Shown: one piece after another, positions 1 to 11,775 of the stretch
Position numbering within the stretch: the stretch's first letter is position 1
Layout: every line of letters starts with the position of its first letter
Assembly (NCBI GenBank): GCA_036927565.1
Contig: JAYESD010000010.1
Location: forward strand, 115,164,866 to 115,228,865
Reading direction: 5' to 3'
From: Tuctoria greenei
Lineage: Eukaryota; Streptophyta; Magnoliopsida; Poales; Poaceae
DNA: 64,000 bases
The notes under the pieces: model-generated
Seen by the model: only the letters and a program-made list of their open reading frames with translations
What the model was told of the DNA's origin: nothing
The model's database searches: none
Translations under genes and position numbers: made by a program

Positions 1-814
1 TGTAATAATGGCTAAGTGCTGAAAAGTACATTAAACCATTTGAAAAGCAATATATTACATAGATGTGAAGTAAACCCATCATAAACCATAATTAATAACA
101 TAGTACCAGTCCATATTCCATATCCATCACCATGATACAAAAATTCACCATTACCATTAATCATATCTAATACCAGAAATTAATCCATAACCAGCCATAA
201 CCATATTATTAGCCATAACCATCCCAAAAACCATTACCAAACCAAGTTTCTTCTAATCATGCGAGGGTCCAGGTTGCTCATAACCGGGAGCATGACTATC
301 ATGATAGTTTTTAGACGCACTCTGCAGAGGTTGTACCACTTTACCCACGTGTTTGTGATTTCATCACCTTTCGACGACTAGAGAATCTCAATTATGTCGT
401 CTCGCACTTCCTTAGGTGTGTGGCCAAGAGATCACAAAATAGCCTTTACAAAGGGATTACTAGCCTATTTAGACCCCACTGAGGTTTCACCGGTGGCGAT
501 GTCTCCTACAGAGCACATCTTCAACCAAGGGCCCTCTCTTGAGCCATTTGAATCCCAGGGTAGTCCCTCCAATCATCAACAAACCCAATCCGACTACCCC
601 TTCCCCGAGCATCCTTAATGGTCCAAATAGCACTAGCAAAGCCCTAATTAATCAGCTACGCTGCACCAATACTTGGCCTCGTGGTGGCACTGTATATCCT
701 GGATGGTCGCTCCACGAACCGGTCCTTAGATCTAAAGCAAGTGAACCACCATAACATCCAACCCATCCACATACTAGGCTTGCTTAGATAACCCATTACC
801 ATATCATATTAACC
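1..814. other. Unassigned repeat-like sequence
   Basis: I see no coding region with a recognisable domain. The first 240 bases are AT-rich and full of recurring short words (CCATA, AACCATA, CCATTACC). Bases 250-760 have the look of a grass LTR or untranslated region, but I could not match them to an element here. The segment ends where similarity to the A-type LTR begins, near 815. The short open frames around 394-754 overlap each other and show no motif. Confidence 0.3.
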
Positions 815-2322
815 AGCGCATGGAAGATACCGTTGTAGCATTTCACCCATGAGTATTCCCAAGGGTATCGTATTTATCCCAAAGGAAGGCAATGGAGTAA
901 AGTATATACTACTCTTATGGTCAAGCTATGGGATACTAATCCATTATCCGGACAGGGGTAAGTCGATAATAAGGGTAGTGTGACACACACCTAGGCAATC
1001 TATTCTAAAGGGTAAAATGGGTCCTAGAGGGAGATTGGATTGAGAGTTAGAGAGTTGCTCCTACAATGCTCCTAATACATATACATAGCCTAAGGTAGAT
1101 ACTAATGGTCATGTCAATGATGAATTCCTATGCAATGCTATTCAACACATCGGGCACGGGCTTACCCCTAGCAATACTAGGGCGACTCCCGCCAAGAGCC
1201 TGTGGCATAGCCGAACATGGAGGATTACAAAGGATAGATAGGGCTGTCACCACCTACTGACTATCTCTTCAATCCGTGAGTCTACGGGACATCCAGCACT
1301 ATTTAAATACCCTAGCACCATGCTAGCATACTAAGCAAATACCTTAGGAGCCATGGCACAAGCCATCCTAAGGCAATGACTAACCCAAAAATTGTTGAAC
1401 TAATGTTGAAGCATAGCACAAGTCATTCATATTAACATAATCATATCATAACTACATAGACTATAGTGGGGGTCTATAGTGTTTATGACCATAAGATGTG
1501 ATCATTAGAGTGAAATCATAAAGACTATGCCTTCCACATACATGGACTCCACAATCAAACAAGAAACGCTTTGTCCAAGTATACGTATAAAAGAAGACTA
1601 AAGATAATATCTTTATTGAGCACAAAGTCACAAATACAAGAAGGAATACATAAGCCATACCTTTCCCAATGTGGAATTGGGAAGAGAGACTCCTTATACT
1701 CATTTCCCAATTTGGACTTGGGACTAGAGGCTCTCCTCTCTACATCCTAACTCCTCTAAGGACTATGGAAGATAGTGTATACAATAGAATGATGCCCAAG
1801 TGGTGTGTGTTGAAGTGAGAGGTAGGGGGTCCTATTTATACTAGTGTTGAAGTCGGTTCCCGCCACCAAAAGCACGCGAATCAGTCACCATTGACTCTAG
1901 GGAGCCGGGAGGAGCCAACACGTGGAGGCTAACCGAGTTTGGTGCGAAGACCAGGTCAGCCGACCCCCTGGTTCGGCCGACCTGGTCATTGCACCGTTTC
2001 TCGTGTGCTTTCTCCATGTGACTGTCAGGTGGGTCCCATTGATGTATATGGGTGATACATCGTTGGATCTCCTCAGATACTTCTGTTTGTGGGCCATTTG
2101 ATCCATGGGATGCCATGTGTCGTCATCTAATGGCTGGGATGATATTTTAGAGGAATTGTCCCTCTACATTTCCTCATTTCGTGCATAAAATGCTGCATAC
2201 ATATATTTCTCCAAGTCCAAGTGGAATTGGGTTAGATAGAGAGGTGATGTGTGCAAGAAATGATCAATCCTTCACATAATTGAGTTAAATTGACGGATGA
2301 AATTGGTATATAACAGCCGTCA
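815..2322 (-). repeat. 3' LTR of A'
   Basis: The reverse complement aligns along nearly its whole length with 11776-13270, the 5' LTR of A. Both begin TGACGGCTGTTATA and share the promoter block and the downstream block. The distal end (about the last 37 bases in A) is missing or diverged. Orientation follows from the purine tract just outside its start (2326-2340) and from the inverted match to A, whose primer site shows which way that LTR faces. Confidence 0.8.
1832..1840 (-). promoter_or_regulatory. TATA box in A' LTR
   Basis: The minus strand reads TATAAATAG followed by GACCCCCTACC, the same block as at 12256 in A. This is the likely U3/R promoter core. Transcription would run toward lower coordinates. 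Confidence 0.6.
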
Positions 2323-2325
2323 ACA

Positions 2326-2340
2326 AACTCCCCCAAGCTT
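2326..2340 (-). promoter_or_regulatory. Polypurine tract of A'
   Basis: On the minus strand this reads AAGCTTGGGGGAGTT immediately before the LTR start at TGACGGC. It is the expected plus-strand primer for reverse transcription at the inner edge of a 3' LTR. A second copy of the motif occurs near 3870-3885. Confidence 0.55.
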
Positions 2341-3570
2341 ATCCTTTGCTCGTCCTGAGCAAAGTCAAGACTTTAGGTTGATGATCAGGAGTTGCTACAA
2401 TATCTTATTTTCAAAAGTATCTAATGCACAACAAGATACTCTACCTAGTATTGCAGAAATTGTCTATGATACCCTACCTTTCTTAACTTATCATGAGGCT
2501 TATGCTTTTTCATATTCATGAGTAGTTGAAAGGTAGAATAGCAATGGAGCAAACATAGCCTAGAAATCAAGTTCCACTTAAACCCCGGAGAATTCAATTT
2601 AGATATTAAGTACCTCAATTTGATTCTCTCAATCACTCCTTTGTGGATAGTGGAAATATTTCCTCACCAAAGCATTGTGCCTCTACTATTCCTACTCATT
2701 TAATATGGCTTGTATGTGGAGCTTGGTAAGGAAAGTAAGTAGGCATATTTGCTTCACATATATTGCTAAGTCAAAAGAGTAAGCCTTAGGAGAATTCAAA
2801 TCAAAACTTTTTGATTCAAGACTAGTGCATGTGTGATGGAGTGGAAGTGGATGTGGATACTTGAGATAACTCCTTTTTGGTATAATCTCTCTTCTTTTTG
2901 CATGGATGAAACATGGCTACTTTTCTTTTCTCTCTTTTTTTTCTCATGCTTATGAGGTAAGCATGCTTTTTTTTTGTAGCCATGTCTTCTACTCCCTTTC
3001 TTTGCAATGAATTTTGAGGAGAGTGCTAAACATGAATAACATGGAGTTTCTCTTTTTGTTGTGGTATGGTGGATATGATGGACGTTTTGCTTACTTCTAG
3101 TGTAGAAGTATAACATGTGCAAGTGAAGTCTTGAATTCAAAAAGAGTTGAATGATTTCTCACATAGGTCTATACTAGTTTGACTAGGGTCAATGTGAAAG
3201 CAAATAGCATGTACATAAGGTTTTGTCTATGTATGGACATCATATGGCTTTGGTAGGTATTTCCAATCAATTGAGGGAAACTTAAATCTTTTTAGAATTT
3301 CTACGGAAATCTAAGTTTTACTTTCAAACTAGGACTAGCAGCCCTATTACCAATTCTAGTCTTGCAACAACCTAGAATTAGATTAAGCTTTTGCTACCCA
3401 CAACTTCCAAATTAAGGTAAAAGTATTTCAAACCAATGAAAGCAATATTCAGAGAGTAGCAAGTTGTAAGCTAGAGACTTAAGAAAATAAAACAGAGCAA
3501 CTATTCATCATTTCATCTATGTGAATTCTAAATCATTCTTACCGCACATCTTTATTTGATGAAAGCAAAT
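2341..3570. other. Non-coding 3' internal region of A'
   Basis: This is AT-rich sequence with no convincing coding frame on either strand. It lies between the purine tract of A' and the compound microsatellite. Athila/Tat-like elements often have a long untranslated 3' region, so I read it as part of A'. Confidence 0.4.
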
Positions 3571-3571
3571 C

Positions 3572-3776
<205 letters not shown>

Positions 3777-4064
3777 AGGTGGATGATGGATGGATGGAAA
3801 ATAAATATACAATGGATGATTTGAAATAAAAATGTAGTGGGTGTGATACAAGTAACCTCAAGTGGGGGTCCTCCCCCAAGCTTATTCTTGATCAAGGTCC
3901 GTGATAGAGGTTGAAACCCTAACGATGGAGGTAGGCCATGAGTTGGCCTATCCTTGTTGCAGCGTGGCTTTGACAATGGAGGGCTGAGTGTTGTTGTGTT
4001 GCCTCCCATGGACACCATGAGTGTGGTTGAATAGAGTGTTTTTGATGTTGATCGTCCACACATC

Positions 4065-4470
4065 AGGGTCTCCATGTGTTGGGTGTGATTTGTCATTCCT
4101 TGGCTAGAATAATGATAACCTTTAGATCCAAAGGAATGACGTGCACTCAACATACATTGAGTATATTCGTCATTATTTGGCTAAGGTGTATCATATCTTT
4201 TTGCCATAAGGGAGTGACATGTGCCCAACATGCATTGGGTATGATCAGTTGTTCCTTGGGTAAGGTACAACATACCTAGAACCAAAAAGGAATGACATGC
4301 ACTCAACATGGGTTGAGTGTGATCTGTTATTCCTTGGCTAAGGCACGACATACCTTCTAGCCACATAGGAACAACTTGCACCCAATATAAATTGGGTGTG
4401 ATCTTGTCATTCCTTGGTCATGGTACATCATAACTCTTAGCCACATAGGAATAACTTGTACCCAAGGATG
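4065..4470. repeat. Tandem repeat, about 5 units of 80-90 bp
   Basis: A unit containing the words GGTGTGAT, TCATTCCTTGG, CATAGGAA(T/C)AA and CTTG/GTGCACCCAAC recurs from about 4065 to 4470. Each unit contains a short inverted repeat around the ACTCAAC/GTTGAGT or CCCAA/TTGGG core. The copies are diverged, so the array is old. It lies in the untranslated 3' part of A'. Confidence 0.7.
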
Positions 4471-5640
4471 GTGGCAAATACCTTGAGCTTGAATGAGTGC
4501 TTAAAATAGTTGAGAGCATAAATCTCTCACCCACTCGTGGCAGCTCATTGGTTGCTCATGGAGGGTTCCCATTTCAAATCTCTAGCCTCGTATAGTTATG
4601 ATTGACGTTCGGCCATAATTTCCGATAGATAACAACCATCCTAATTTACTCCTTGGCCAAGATATGTTGAAATAGAATCCTCTAGTGATCCCAACAATCA
4701 GCTTCATGAATGTCTTCATAGTAATATTACTCCTGCAAACTTCTTCTCTTGAATGGAGAGGGATGGTTAGCTCCGGATACTTGTACAAATGAACGTTCGA
4801 GTTAGGTAACCGAACTTTCATTTGTACATACGGGGAAGAACAAAATCAAATATGCATTGGATCCAATGTCAAGTGTATCTATAATCAATGTGTTATTCAT
4901 TGATAAGAGTGGAGCTTTATGGATAATTCATGTTGCATATTTTCTAAAGCTCCTACTCATAGCAATGCATGTGATAGAAATACACTATATGGATCCCTAC
5001 ACCTTTTAAAGTTTCTAACCATCTTAGCTTTCAAGAGCAAATTTTTATCATTTAGACCAAGCCAAACAAGATTCTCAAATTTATCCTCCTGAACCTCACT
5101 AGGAATTTTAAATTTAGTGACTCCTCCTAAAAATTCAATTCAATTTCAGAGCAAGGATATCACTTATTCCTAGAAGTTTGAAATCTAGTGACACCATCTA
5201 TGCATGAAGCTCAATTCAAGATTATGGTTGTCACTATGCCCAAGTTTCTATATGCCAATTCACCAATCAAGTCATGCCCAAAAGTTCTATTTTCTAAACC
5301 TAGACAAAAATGACTAATGATCTAGCTGCACTTTAATCAAGAACATACAAAACAACTCAAAAATGGGTTACGTTAGCCAAAAGTAAATTGAACTCAATTT
5401 TCAAATTGTCTTGCCCAGCTTGAAATAACTTGTAAATGCAATGAGGGTCAAAGCAAATCTTTTTGATTTGAACTAGGAAGATAAATTCAAGTGGTCATGC
5501 ACGTAGTTCATATCCAATTAAATTTCTCCCCTAATTCAAATTTTTAGTTTTATGATGGTTGGAAATTTTACTTTCCAACATGCAAGTGTGGAATTTCAAA
5601 CATGCAAATGCAAGGGTTGATGCAATTTGGAAAACAAATA
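4471..5640. other. Non-coding AT-rich interval of A'
   Basis: No domain, array or LTR can be recognised. The interval lies between the tandem array and the duplicated hairpin and is read as the degenerate 3' internal sequence of A'. Confidence 0.3.
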
Positions 5641-5648
5641 TGAGATAA

Positions 5649-5766
5649 TTACCAATTAACCTATTGGCAAGGACTCACCGAATTTTTGAAGTTCGGTGAG
5701 TGATAACTACCAATTAACCTATTGGCAAGGACTCACCGAATTTTTGAAGTCCGATGAGTAGGACTT
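5649..5766. repeat. Direct duplication carrying a 10-bp-stem hairpin
   Basis: A unit of about 59 bp starting ACCAATTAACCTATTGGC occurs twice in tandem. Each copy holds ACTCACCGAA, a short AT loop, then TTCGGTGAGT. The stem is perfect in the first copy and carries two changes in the second. It looks like a recent local duplication. Its function is unknown. Confidence 0.75.
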
Positions 5767-6055
5767 ACCTCCGTTCTGTTCAGCGCGATGATTTGTTGTC
5801 CAATCCTGGAGCTGAAGATGTGGATGATTTCTTCTGTTTTGACATGTCAAACTCATTTGGCTATCATTTGGACATGTGGGCCACATGGTGGGCCTAGGCT
5901 CTCCCCGTTGTATTGATATAGACATGTTGTTGTAGCGACGGGTTCTCCCTCTTGAATGTATTCCTTCATGAACATGGTGAGGCTTTGTCCTTCTTAGGGG
6001 CGTCACTCTGACCATATTGATATTCCATTGAATCAACCCATACCTTGATCATGGA

Positions 6056-6800
6056 TCAAAGGCTTCCTTGGGTATGATGACATGTGGACTCCACAATCAA
6101 ACAAGAAAGCTTCATCCACAATGTCACTGGCCCTAGGTTGAATGGGTTTGGTCGAAGTGTGGGAATCCCAACAAGTGATGTGGGATATTTTGGACTTTGA
6201 ATGCTCCTTAAGTTCTTGTCCTTGGCCAAGATCTTCATGTGAATGTTGTCTTGATTTCTGCTTGGCAAGATACTTCAAGGTAGGCTAGTTGAACTTAAAT
6301 CCCTTGGAAAGCCATAGCCTCCTTGAATACTAGGGTGATATTAATTCCACCCTTGACCTCCTTGTGAATGGTAGCCATTGGAGTTGTTGTTTGAAAAAGG
6401 TCCTCCTGGGTGTTAGGGAAATAATTCCCAGGCGTCTCATGTTGACACGGATTTTCACAAATCATATGAATATCCATGACTTGGATTATCCAAACAAATC
6501 TCCATTGACTTGGTATTCATGATACTTCAATGGGAGGTGTAGTTCCATAACTAGCATGTCCACCTTGTGAAGTGGTGTGCATGACAAGCTATGGGAACTC
6601 GAGCATTCTTCAATTCACCCCTTGAGTGGAGACCTTCTCTTCATCCATGATGGATGAGAATAGGGCTCCTTCAGCTCCAGCATTAATGTGGTCATGGATT
6701 GGTGGAGCCAACCCATGACACGAGTGTTGGATGAAGAGCCAACTATCCACCCCATGGTGGAGGCAAACCAAGAAGAACTTCTTGGAGCCTTCCCCAAGCT
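6056..6800 (-). pseudogene. gag relic of A' (Athila/Tat-like)
   Basis: On the minus strand, several frames in succession give recognisable Gypsy gag. Around 6797-6600 is a capsid segment equivalent to the HHGMEDWL region of A. Around 6480-6300 is a Cys-rich and linker segment. Around 6270-6170 is a segment with NDN-IHMKILAKDKNL-type sequence, typical of the coil after the zinc knuckle. Frameshifts and stops break every part, and the N-terminus is lost at the junction with the LTR stub. No pol follows, so this is a remnant of an internally deleted element. Confidence 0.6.
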
Positions 6801-6876
6801 TGGGTATGGATGACTTTAGCTCCTACTGAAAGCTGAAATTCTCCCGCAAAAAGGCAATGGTGTTGCCTAACAGACA

Positions 6877-6978
6877 ATTCTAAAGGGTAAAATGGGTCCT
6901 AGAGGGATATTGGATTGAGAGTTAGAGAGTTGCTCCTACAATGCTCCTAATACATATACATAGCCTAAGGTAGATACT
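6877..6978 (-). repeat. 5' LTR stub of A'
   Basis: These 102 bp nearly match 1002-1103 of the left LTR, in the same orientation. Both flanks of the match end abruptly: one at a Gypsy LTR scrap, the other at the gag relic. The stub is therefore what remains of the 5' LTR after deletions on both sides. Confidence 0.75.
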
Positions 6979-7103
6979 TCCAGAATTGTTAAGTGCGGTT
7001 TTGTTCTAAATCAATTTTAATCTTGTTCCTTTTTATGTTGATTAATGTTGGGCATGTTTATTAATGTATGCAGGGCAAGATGCATGAAAATGAGGGTGTT
7101 ACA
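6979..7103 (-). repeat. Fragment of another Gypsy-type LTR
   Basis: The minus strand starts TGTAACACCCTCATTTTCAT at 7103, a start commonly seen in plant Gypsy LTRs. Only about 125 bp remain before the A' stub. No partner LTR is visible in the window. The family cannot be determined. Confidence 0.35.
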
Positions 7104-7119
7104 CAAGAGCTCCTTACCA

Positions 7120-7330
7120 TGTGTGAGTTTGTTATCAATGACACTTAAGATACATCCTCACATGGCAGGATTGGCTTCCTCGAACTTCATATGTTCTTCA
7201 ACAGACAAAGGACCTTGAGATCTGCCAGGGTGACTAGAGCGAGAGTGTGGCCTTAACTTGCCACCTTCTGAAGTGCACGCCAGAGAATTTCTCAGGCCTC
7301 AGCGCATCGGCTAAAGACATCATGTTGAAC
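7120..7330 (-). pseudogene. Copia-type gag fragment
   Basis: The minus strand encodes a short gag-like N-terminus with ADALRPEKFSGVHFRRWQ, then after stops EEHMKFEEANPAM and VIDNKLTHGKELL. These fit the start of the Copia gag domain (UBN2/DUF4219 type). The fragment is broken by in-frame stops. It is not part of H, which faces the other way and begins at 7361. H may have inserted beside or into it. Confidence 0.45.
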
Positions 7331-7360
7331 TCAGGAAATTGCCTGATAAGGTTTTTGGAT

Positions 7361-8330
7361 TGTTAGAAAATACGAGCAATTTACTGAACAATTCCAGAAA
7401 AACACACAAAAAACAGCAGCGGTTAACACCGGTAGACAGACGGGATGAGAAATATCGCGTATTGATTTGGAGCCGGGGAAATCACTGTAGAACTGGCGAT
7501 GAACAACCGCTCCAGATGTTGGTGGTGATGTTGAGCTGCAACGCCCGATCTCCTTGGCACACAACTCGTGATGAAGAACGTGAGAAGGCACGAAGTGCTT
7601 CCCAAAAACCTTATTCGTGCTCTCCTAGTGCAAGATCGCAAGAGTGAGCTGTTCTAAAGACCTGCTCTACCAATCGTCGGTGCATGTCGGAGCTCAAGAT
7701 GGAGTAGACTAGACGGCAGCGCAAGGATCGCGAACGTGGGAAACGATCTGATCGTAGATGATCTCCCTGCCGCGCACGCCCGTATTTATAGAGTCCCGCA
7801 GAGGCGGTTCGTTTGCGATCCGGAGGACTCGCATCCGATCCGACTCTATAGTCGTAGACGCGTCCGTATCCAACGACTTAGACACAGTCTCAGAAGCCCA
7901 AAAGCCCAATTAAATTTTCTGTAAAAATATAAAATCTGGCCCGGCTCGAGGCTCGAATTCACACGAACACACCCGTGAGCATGCGTGCGTGTACGGGGCG
8001 TGGTGTGGTGTGTCAAGGCGAGCGAGCGAGGACGAGGAGGGGCGCGCGTGGGCCACCCCTCTCTTCTCCTCTTTTCCCTGACTCAAGAAGTAGAAGAACA
8101 ACCTTCCTTATATGGAGGGGTTGATTCTCTCCAACTTTCCATGTGGGATAAAAGATTTTGCACCAACCTCTCTTGCCCTAATGGGCCTTTGAGATTTTTT
8201 GGAATTAATTCTGAAATAACTATTGGGCCTAGCCCATTTATTGCAGCAATTTTCATAGCTTCCACTGAAAAGTTTTTAAATCTACTATTCACCCCCGCTG
8301 GTAACTTTTCACGTGCTTTTCGATCCTACA
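7361..8330 (+). repeat. 5' LTR of H
   Basis: The 970 bp start TGTTAGAAAATACG and end GATCCTACA. The boundary is set by the primer site TGGTATTAGATC two bases later. No second copy is in the window, so the left edge rests on the TGTTAG...CCTACA terminal pattern alone. Confidence 0.6.
7783..7790 (+). promoter_or_regulatory. Putative TATA box in H LTR
   Basis: TATTTATA followed by GAGTCCCG lies mid-LTR on the plus strand, upstream of the gag start, where the U3/R border is expected. Confidence 0.4.
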
Positions 8331-8332
8331 AT

Positions 8333-8350
8333 TGGTATTAGATCTATAGT
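8333..8350 (+). promoter_or_regulatory. Primer binding site of H
   Basis: TGGTATTAGATC differs by little from the initiator-Met primer site TGGTATCAGAGC used by many plant Copia elements. It lies two bases inside the LTR end. Confidence 0.6.
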
Positions 8351-8391
8351 GCTCTAATCTATGTAATTTGCACGTGTTTTGACTAATCGTC

Positions 8392-8880
8392 ATGGAGAAA
8401 TACTCTACAAAACCTTGTGTGTTCAATGGCATTGATTTTCAGGTTTGGAAGGCGCGTATGGAGGCTTACATACAAGCAGAAGGCTTCGCCATATGGGAAA
8501 AGATCTTCAAGCACTTCGACATGCCATCAAATGATCAAGTAACGGCTGCCAACATAAAGGATGTTGACAACAACAACAAGGCACGGAACTTGATCATAGA
8601 AGGATTGACTCAAAGCGACTTCGATGGTGTTGTACATCTTCGATCAGCATATGACGTGTCTTTATGTGACTACCACGAAGGATCCAACATGATCAAAGAG
8701 GTATGCCAAGATATGTTCAAGAAGGAATACATGCGTTTTGAGATGCAACTCGGTGAGTCGATCGATGAATTCTCTGCTCGCTTTAATAAAATTCTTAGCA
8801 ACTTGCATAGAATCGAAGTTAGTTTTTCAGATGTTGAAAATGCTAGACAATTGTTAAGTGCATTAGGCATGTCAATTTGA
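8392..8880 (+). pseudogene. Copia gag N-terminal half (H)
   Basis: Starting at ATG 8392 (MEKYSTKPCVFNGIDFQVWK), 162 codons stay open. They give the usual Copia gag opening (substrate-like FNGIDFQVWKARMEAY) and the UBN2-like core, with MRFEMQLGESIDEFSARFNK around residues 114-133. A TGA at 8878 then ends the frame. Similar gag sequence carries on in shifted frames: a knuckle-like stretch at about 9180-9225 (CFEFVEFGHFCINCP) has lost its second cysteine. This is capsid-forming protein of the retrotransposon particle; here it is truncated and not functional. Confidence 0.65.
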
Positions 8881-11160
8881 GAGATGAAAGTTACATCTAT
8901 TAGTAAATCCACTTTCATGAGTACACTTACGTTAGATGTGCTATATTCCAAGTTAAAAAATCATGAACTTGACATAATATCTCTGGCATTTGTTTCACAA
9001 CGTGACATGCCTAGTTCTAGTCAATCTTCATTGTATCGTACACTTGTTTTGCTGTCCTCTCTAACCCTTGAATAGATTGAAGAGTTTCTAGAGGAGGAGC
9101 TAACACTTCTCTGTACTCGATTCTCAAAAGCATTGCAAAGTGTGAGAACTAGAAGGAGAGGGAATGGTGGACCTCAACGGTGCTTTGAATTCGTTGAGTT
9201 TGGACATTTTTGTATAAATTGCCCTAACCTTTCAGGTTCTACTCCTCATGATGAGAAGAAAAAACAAAGTTCAAGTCCTCCTCTCCAAACAATAATAATA
9301 AGAAGAAGGGTTTTATAGGTCGCCAATTGGTAAACAGTTTTGTCTCCGCACTTCAAGAACTTGGCTCAAGCGATGTGGACATCGGAAGTGACGGAGATAA
9401 AGAGAATTTGGCGAATATGTGTGCTTCATGGCGGGCAACTCAAGATCAATTATGGAGGAGGCGGAACACAACAGCTACGATGAAGAGATATGTCCCACTT
9501 GCGAAGAAATGTGTGATGCTATCTCTTGTGCCACTGTTATACTTAAGAAAAAGGACAAAAAACTTAGGGACAATGTTGTTAAAATTGAACTACTAGAATC
9601 TGAAATTGATCCTTTAAAATCTTTGATTCCCAGTGATGATTCTTGTTCCTCATGTGAATTAATATATGAAGAATTGTCCTCTTTAAGGAGTGCGCACACC
9701 TCCACACTTGATAAACTTGAGCTTGAAATTGAAAAAAAAATAGAGAGCTTGCTGCACTTAATGATAAAAACTTGAAAGATGCTACCTGTTAAACAATTGA
9801 TTTGTATTGTTCTAACTGTGATGATCTTAATAAGAAATTTCATGATGCTGAATGAAATTTCTGTTTTGAATAATGCTTTATGTTCTCGTGAAGTTAATTG
9901 TTGTTCTAATTGCAAATTAGAAGGAAAAACTTCATGTGAAAATTGCCTTGATCTTTCCAATAAACTTGATGACATGCATAGGACACTAGACCGGTTTTGT
10001 AATGCAAATAAGAACCTAAACTTGCTGCTGAATTCATCTAAGTCTTGCAATGATAAAACTGGTTTAGGTTTTGATTCTCATGCTCATGCTAAAACACATC
10101 CACGTAAGGTTGTTAGGTCACTAGCAAGTGGTTTGATAACAAAAAGAGGTGGTATTTATGTCAGCAGGGGTGTTGTCTCATTCGATTGCTAACGAACATG
10201 TTGCTTGTGCATCTAGACATGAACATAAGGTTAAATTTTATTGTGCCTTTTGTGATAAATATGGTCATGTCGTAGATTTTTGTTATAGACTAGCTAAACA
10301 AGAAAATATGAAACAAAAAAAAGCTAGATCTCATAATAAACTAGCAACACACGGTAATCAGAAAATTGAACAATCACAATCTAGTAATTTTATGAGTCAC
10401 ATTAAAATAGGAAGATTGCAACTCTTTCTAACGCTAACAATATGTTTGTTAAGAATGTCGGTACTTTGTCTTCTACTGTTGAAAATGAAAGTGTGGCTTT
10501 TAATCATAAACGTGCACATCGTATCATGTATCATTGTACTCATTGTGATAAAGATGGACATGGTTTGTGATTTTTGTTTTAGACTAGCTAAACAACATAA
10601 ATAGGAAAGAATGCTAGCTAGATCTCAGAACTTTCAAACAAAATTTGCTGCACACATGTTATCAAGACATAAATGCACAAACATTGCTATTTTGAGTAGG
10701 AATCATGTGAATTATGGTCCTAGGTTTGTTGATTTTCATGGTTCATATTCCCCACAACTTAGGTCAGCACTAGGACATCAAAACTTGCATGATTTTTGTG
10801 TTAAACTTCCTACTCAAAATTTTGAATGCACGTAACCTACGGTCATTAATCACAAACATATTAAACTTGCTTCTAAAACTATCGTTTTTCATCCTACACA
10901 AGTCACATCTCGTATGTTAGAGGTTGGATGCAAGTATTCTCAATCCTTGACTCATTAACCTGTTGTTTTTCCTCATCTTTCTTGTATTATGCCTACTTCT
11001 CGTCATGTGACAAAGTGTTGGATTCCTAAACGATTTCTCACTAACCCCAACACTGAGGCAACAACGAATTATATCTCTTTTTAGGCTATTTTGCAAAAAA
11101 GGATAACTTTTAAGCTAAAAACTCTAAACTTGATACACATGTGTTCGCTACAAGAAAAGT
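8881..11160 (+). pseudogene. Decayed rest of H gag, two CCHC-like knuckles
   Basis: The sequence after 8880 is gag-like in alternating frames. It includes a coiled-coil-like acidic stretch around 9440-9770 and Cys-rich segments around 9890-9960. A CX2CX4HX4C knuckle lies at about 10234-10300 (FYCAFCDKYGHVVDFCYR). A second, broken copy lies at about 10525-10600 (YHCTHCDKDGH, then a frameshift and FCFRLAKQHK). The repetition suggests a local duplication of the knuckle region. Beyond 10840 only scattered stops and short frames are seen, with no pol motifs. Confidence 0.5.
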
Positions 11161-11330
11161 GGCTCTCCTTTATTACAAGTGCATCCAGTACAAAACATAA
11201 AACATTGTGAAGATGCTTTTCAACTCAAGCCATTGCAAAAGATTAATCAAAGACGGCTGCATCACCTGAGCATGTTTGAACATTCACATGTTAAAATGTT
11301 TTTTGAGTTTGAAGTGCATATACCCAGGGG

Positions 11331-11775
11331 GAGTGTATGCTTTTACGAAATGATGAAGATGGACGTGTGACACACTCATTTGCTGTACAAGGATCAGATC
11401 AACAAAAATACGTAAAGCTATCAAGAAAGAAGTTAAGTTGAAGCAATATCTCAACCCAGGATCAACACTTTCGACTTCAAGTTTCATTGAGCATCAAGAT
11501 AATTGGAAGCTTGCACAAAAGAGTAAGAGAACTTACCCATTTCAACAAAAAGAAGAGTGAGATACCCGATAGCTATGCCACCTCAAGGATGAACGCGCAA
11601 CACAATTGGTACAAGTCGGTAGCCCGAACCCTGATAGTTGGCTCACCAGGTAGGGGCACTGCTGTGCTTTCCATTTTTTGCTTCTTTGATGGCACCACCA
11701 CGATCGACATTTGTGCCCAACATGAAGATATCCTTTGGCGACTTTGAGTTCACCACCAGCAACAGTGACGGGAGT
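11331..11775 (+). other. Possible Tat-like LTR end, primer site and gag start
   Basis: Around 11634-11656 TTGGCTCACCAGGTAGGGGC resembles the primer site of B (TGGCGCCAGGTAGGGG). At 11689 an ATG opens about 29 codons beginning MAPPRSTFVPNMKISFGDFE, cut off where the LTR of A begins. This may be the 5' end of another Tat-like element into which A inserted. With only one side visible, the call is tentative. Confidence 0.3.

Larger units (their letters stand above)
7361..11330 (+). mobile_element. H: decayed Copia element lacking pol
   Basis: The 5' LTR (7361-8330, TGT...ACA ends) is followed by a primer site at 8333, a gag start at 8392 and a long decayed gag. A purine-rich motif, CCCAGGGGGAGTG, near 11321 resembles a Copia polypurine tract. 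No protease, integrase, reverse transcriptase or RNase H motif was seen between them. A 3' LTR matching 7361 is absent. H is either a non-autonomous element or one deleted internally and at its 3' end. Confidence 0.6.

Noticed and set aside
1461..1703. 80-codon frame in the A' LTR and its counterpart at 12437-12634 in A
   Set aside because: The two frames align, but they lie in LTR sequence with no start context or domain. The similarity is that of the LTRs themselves.
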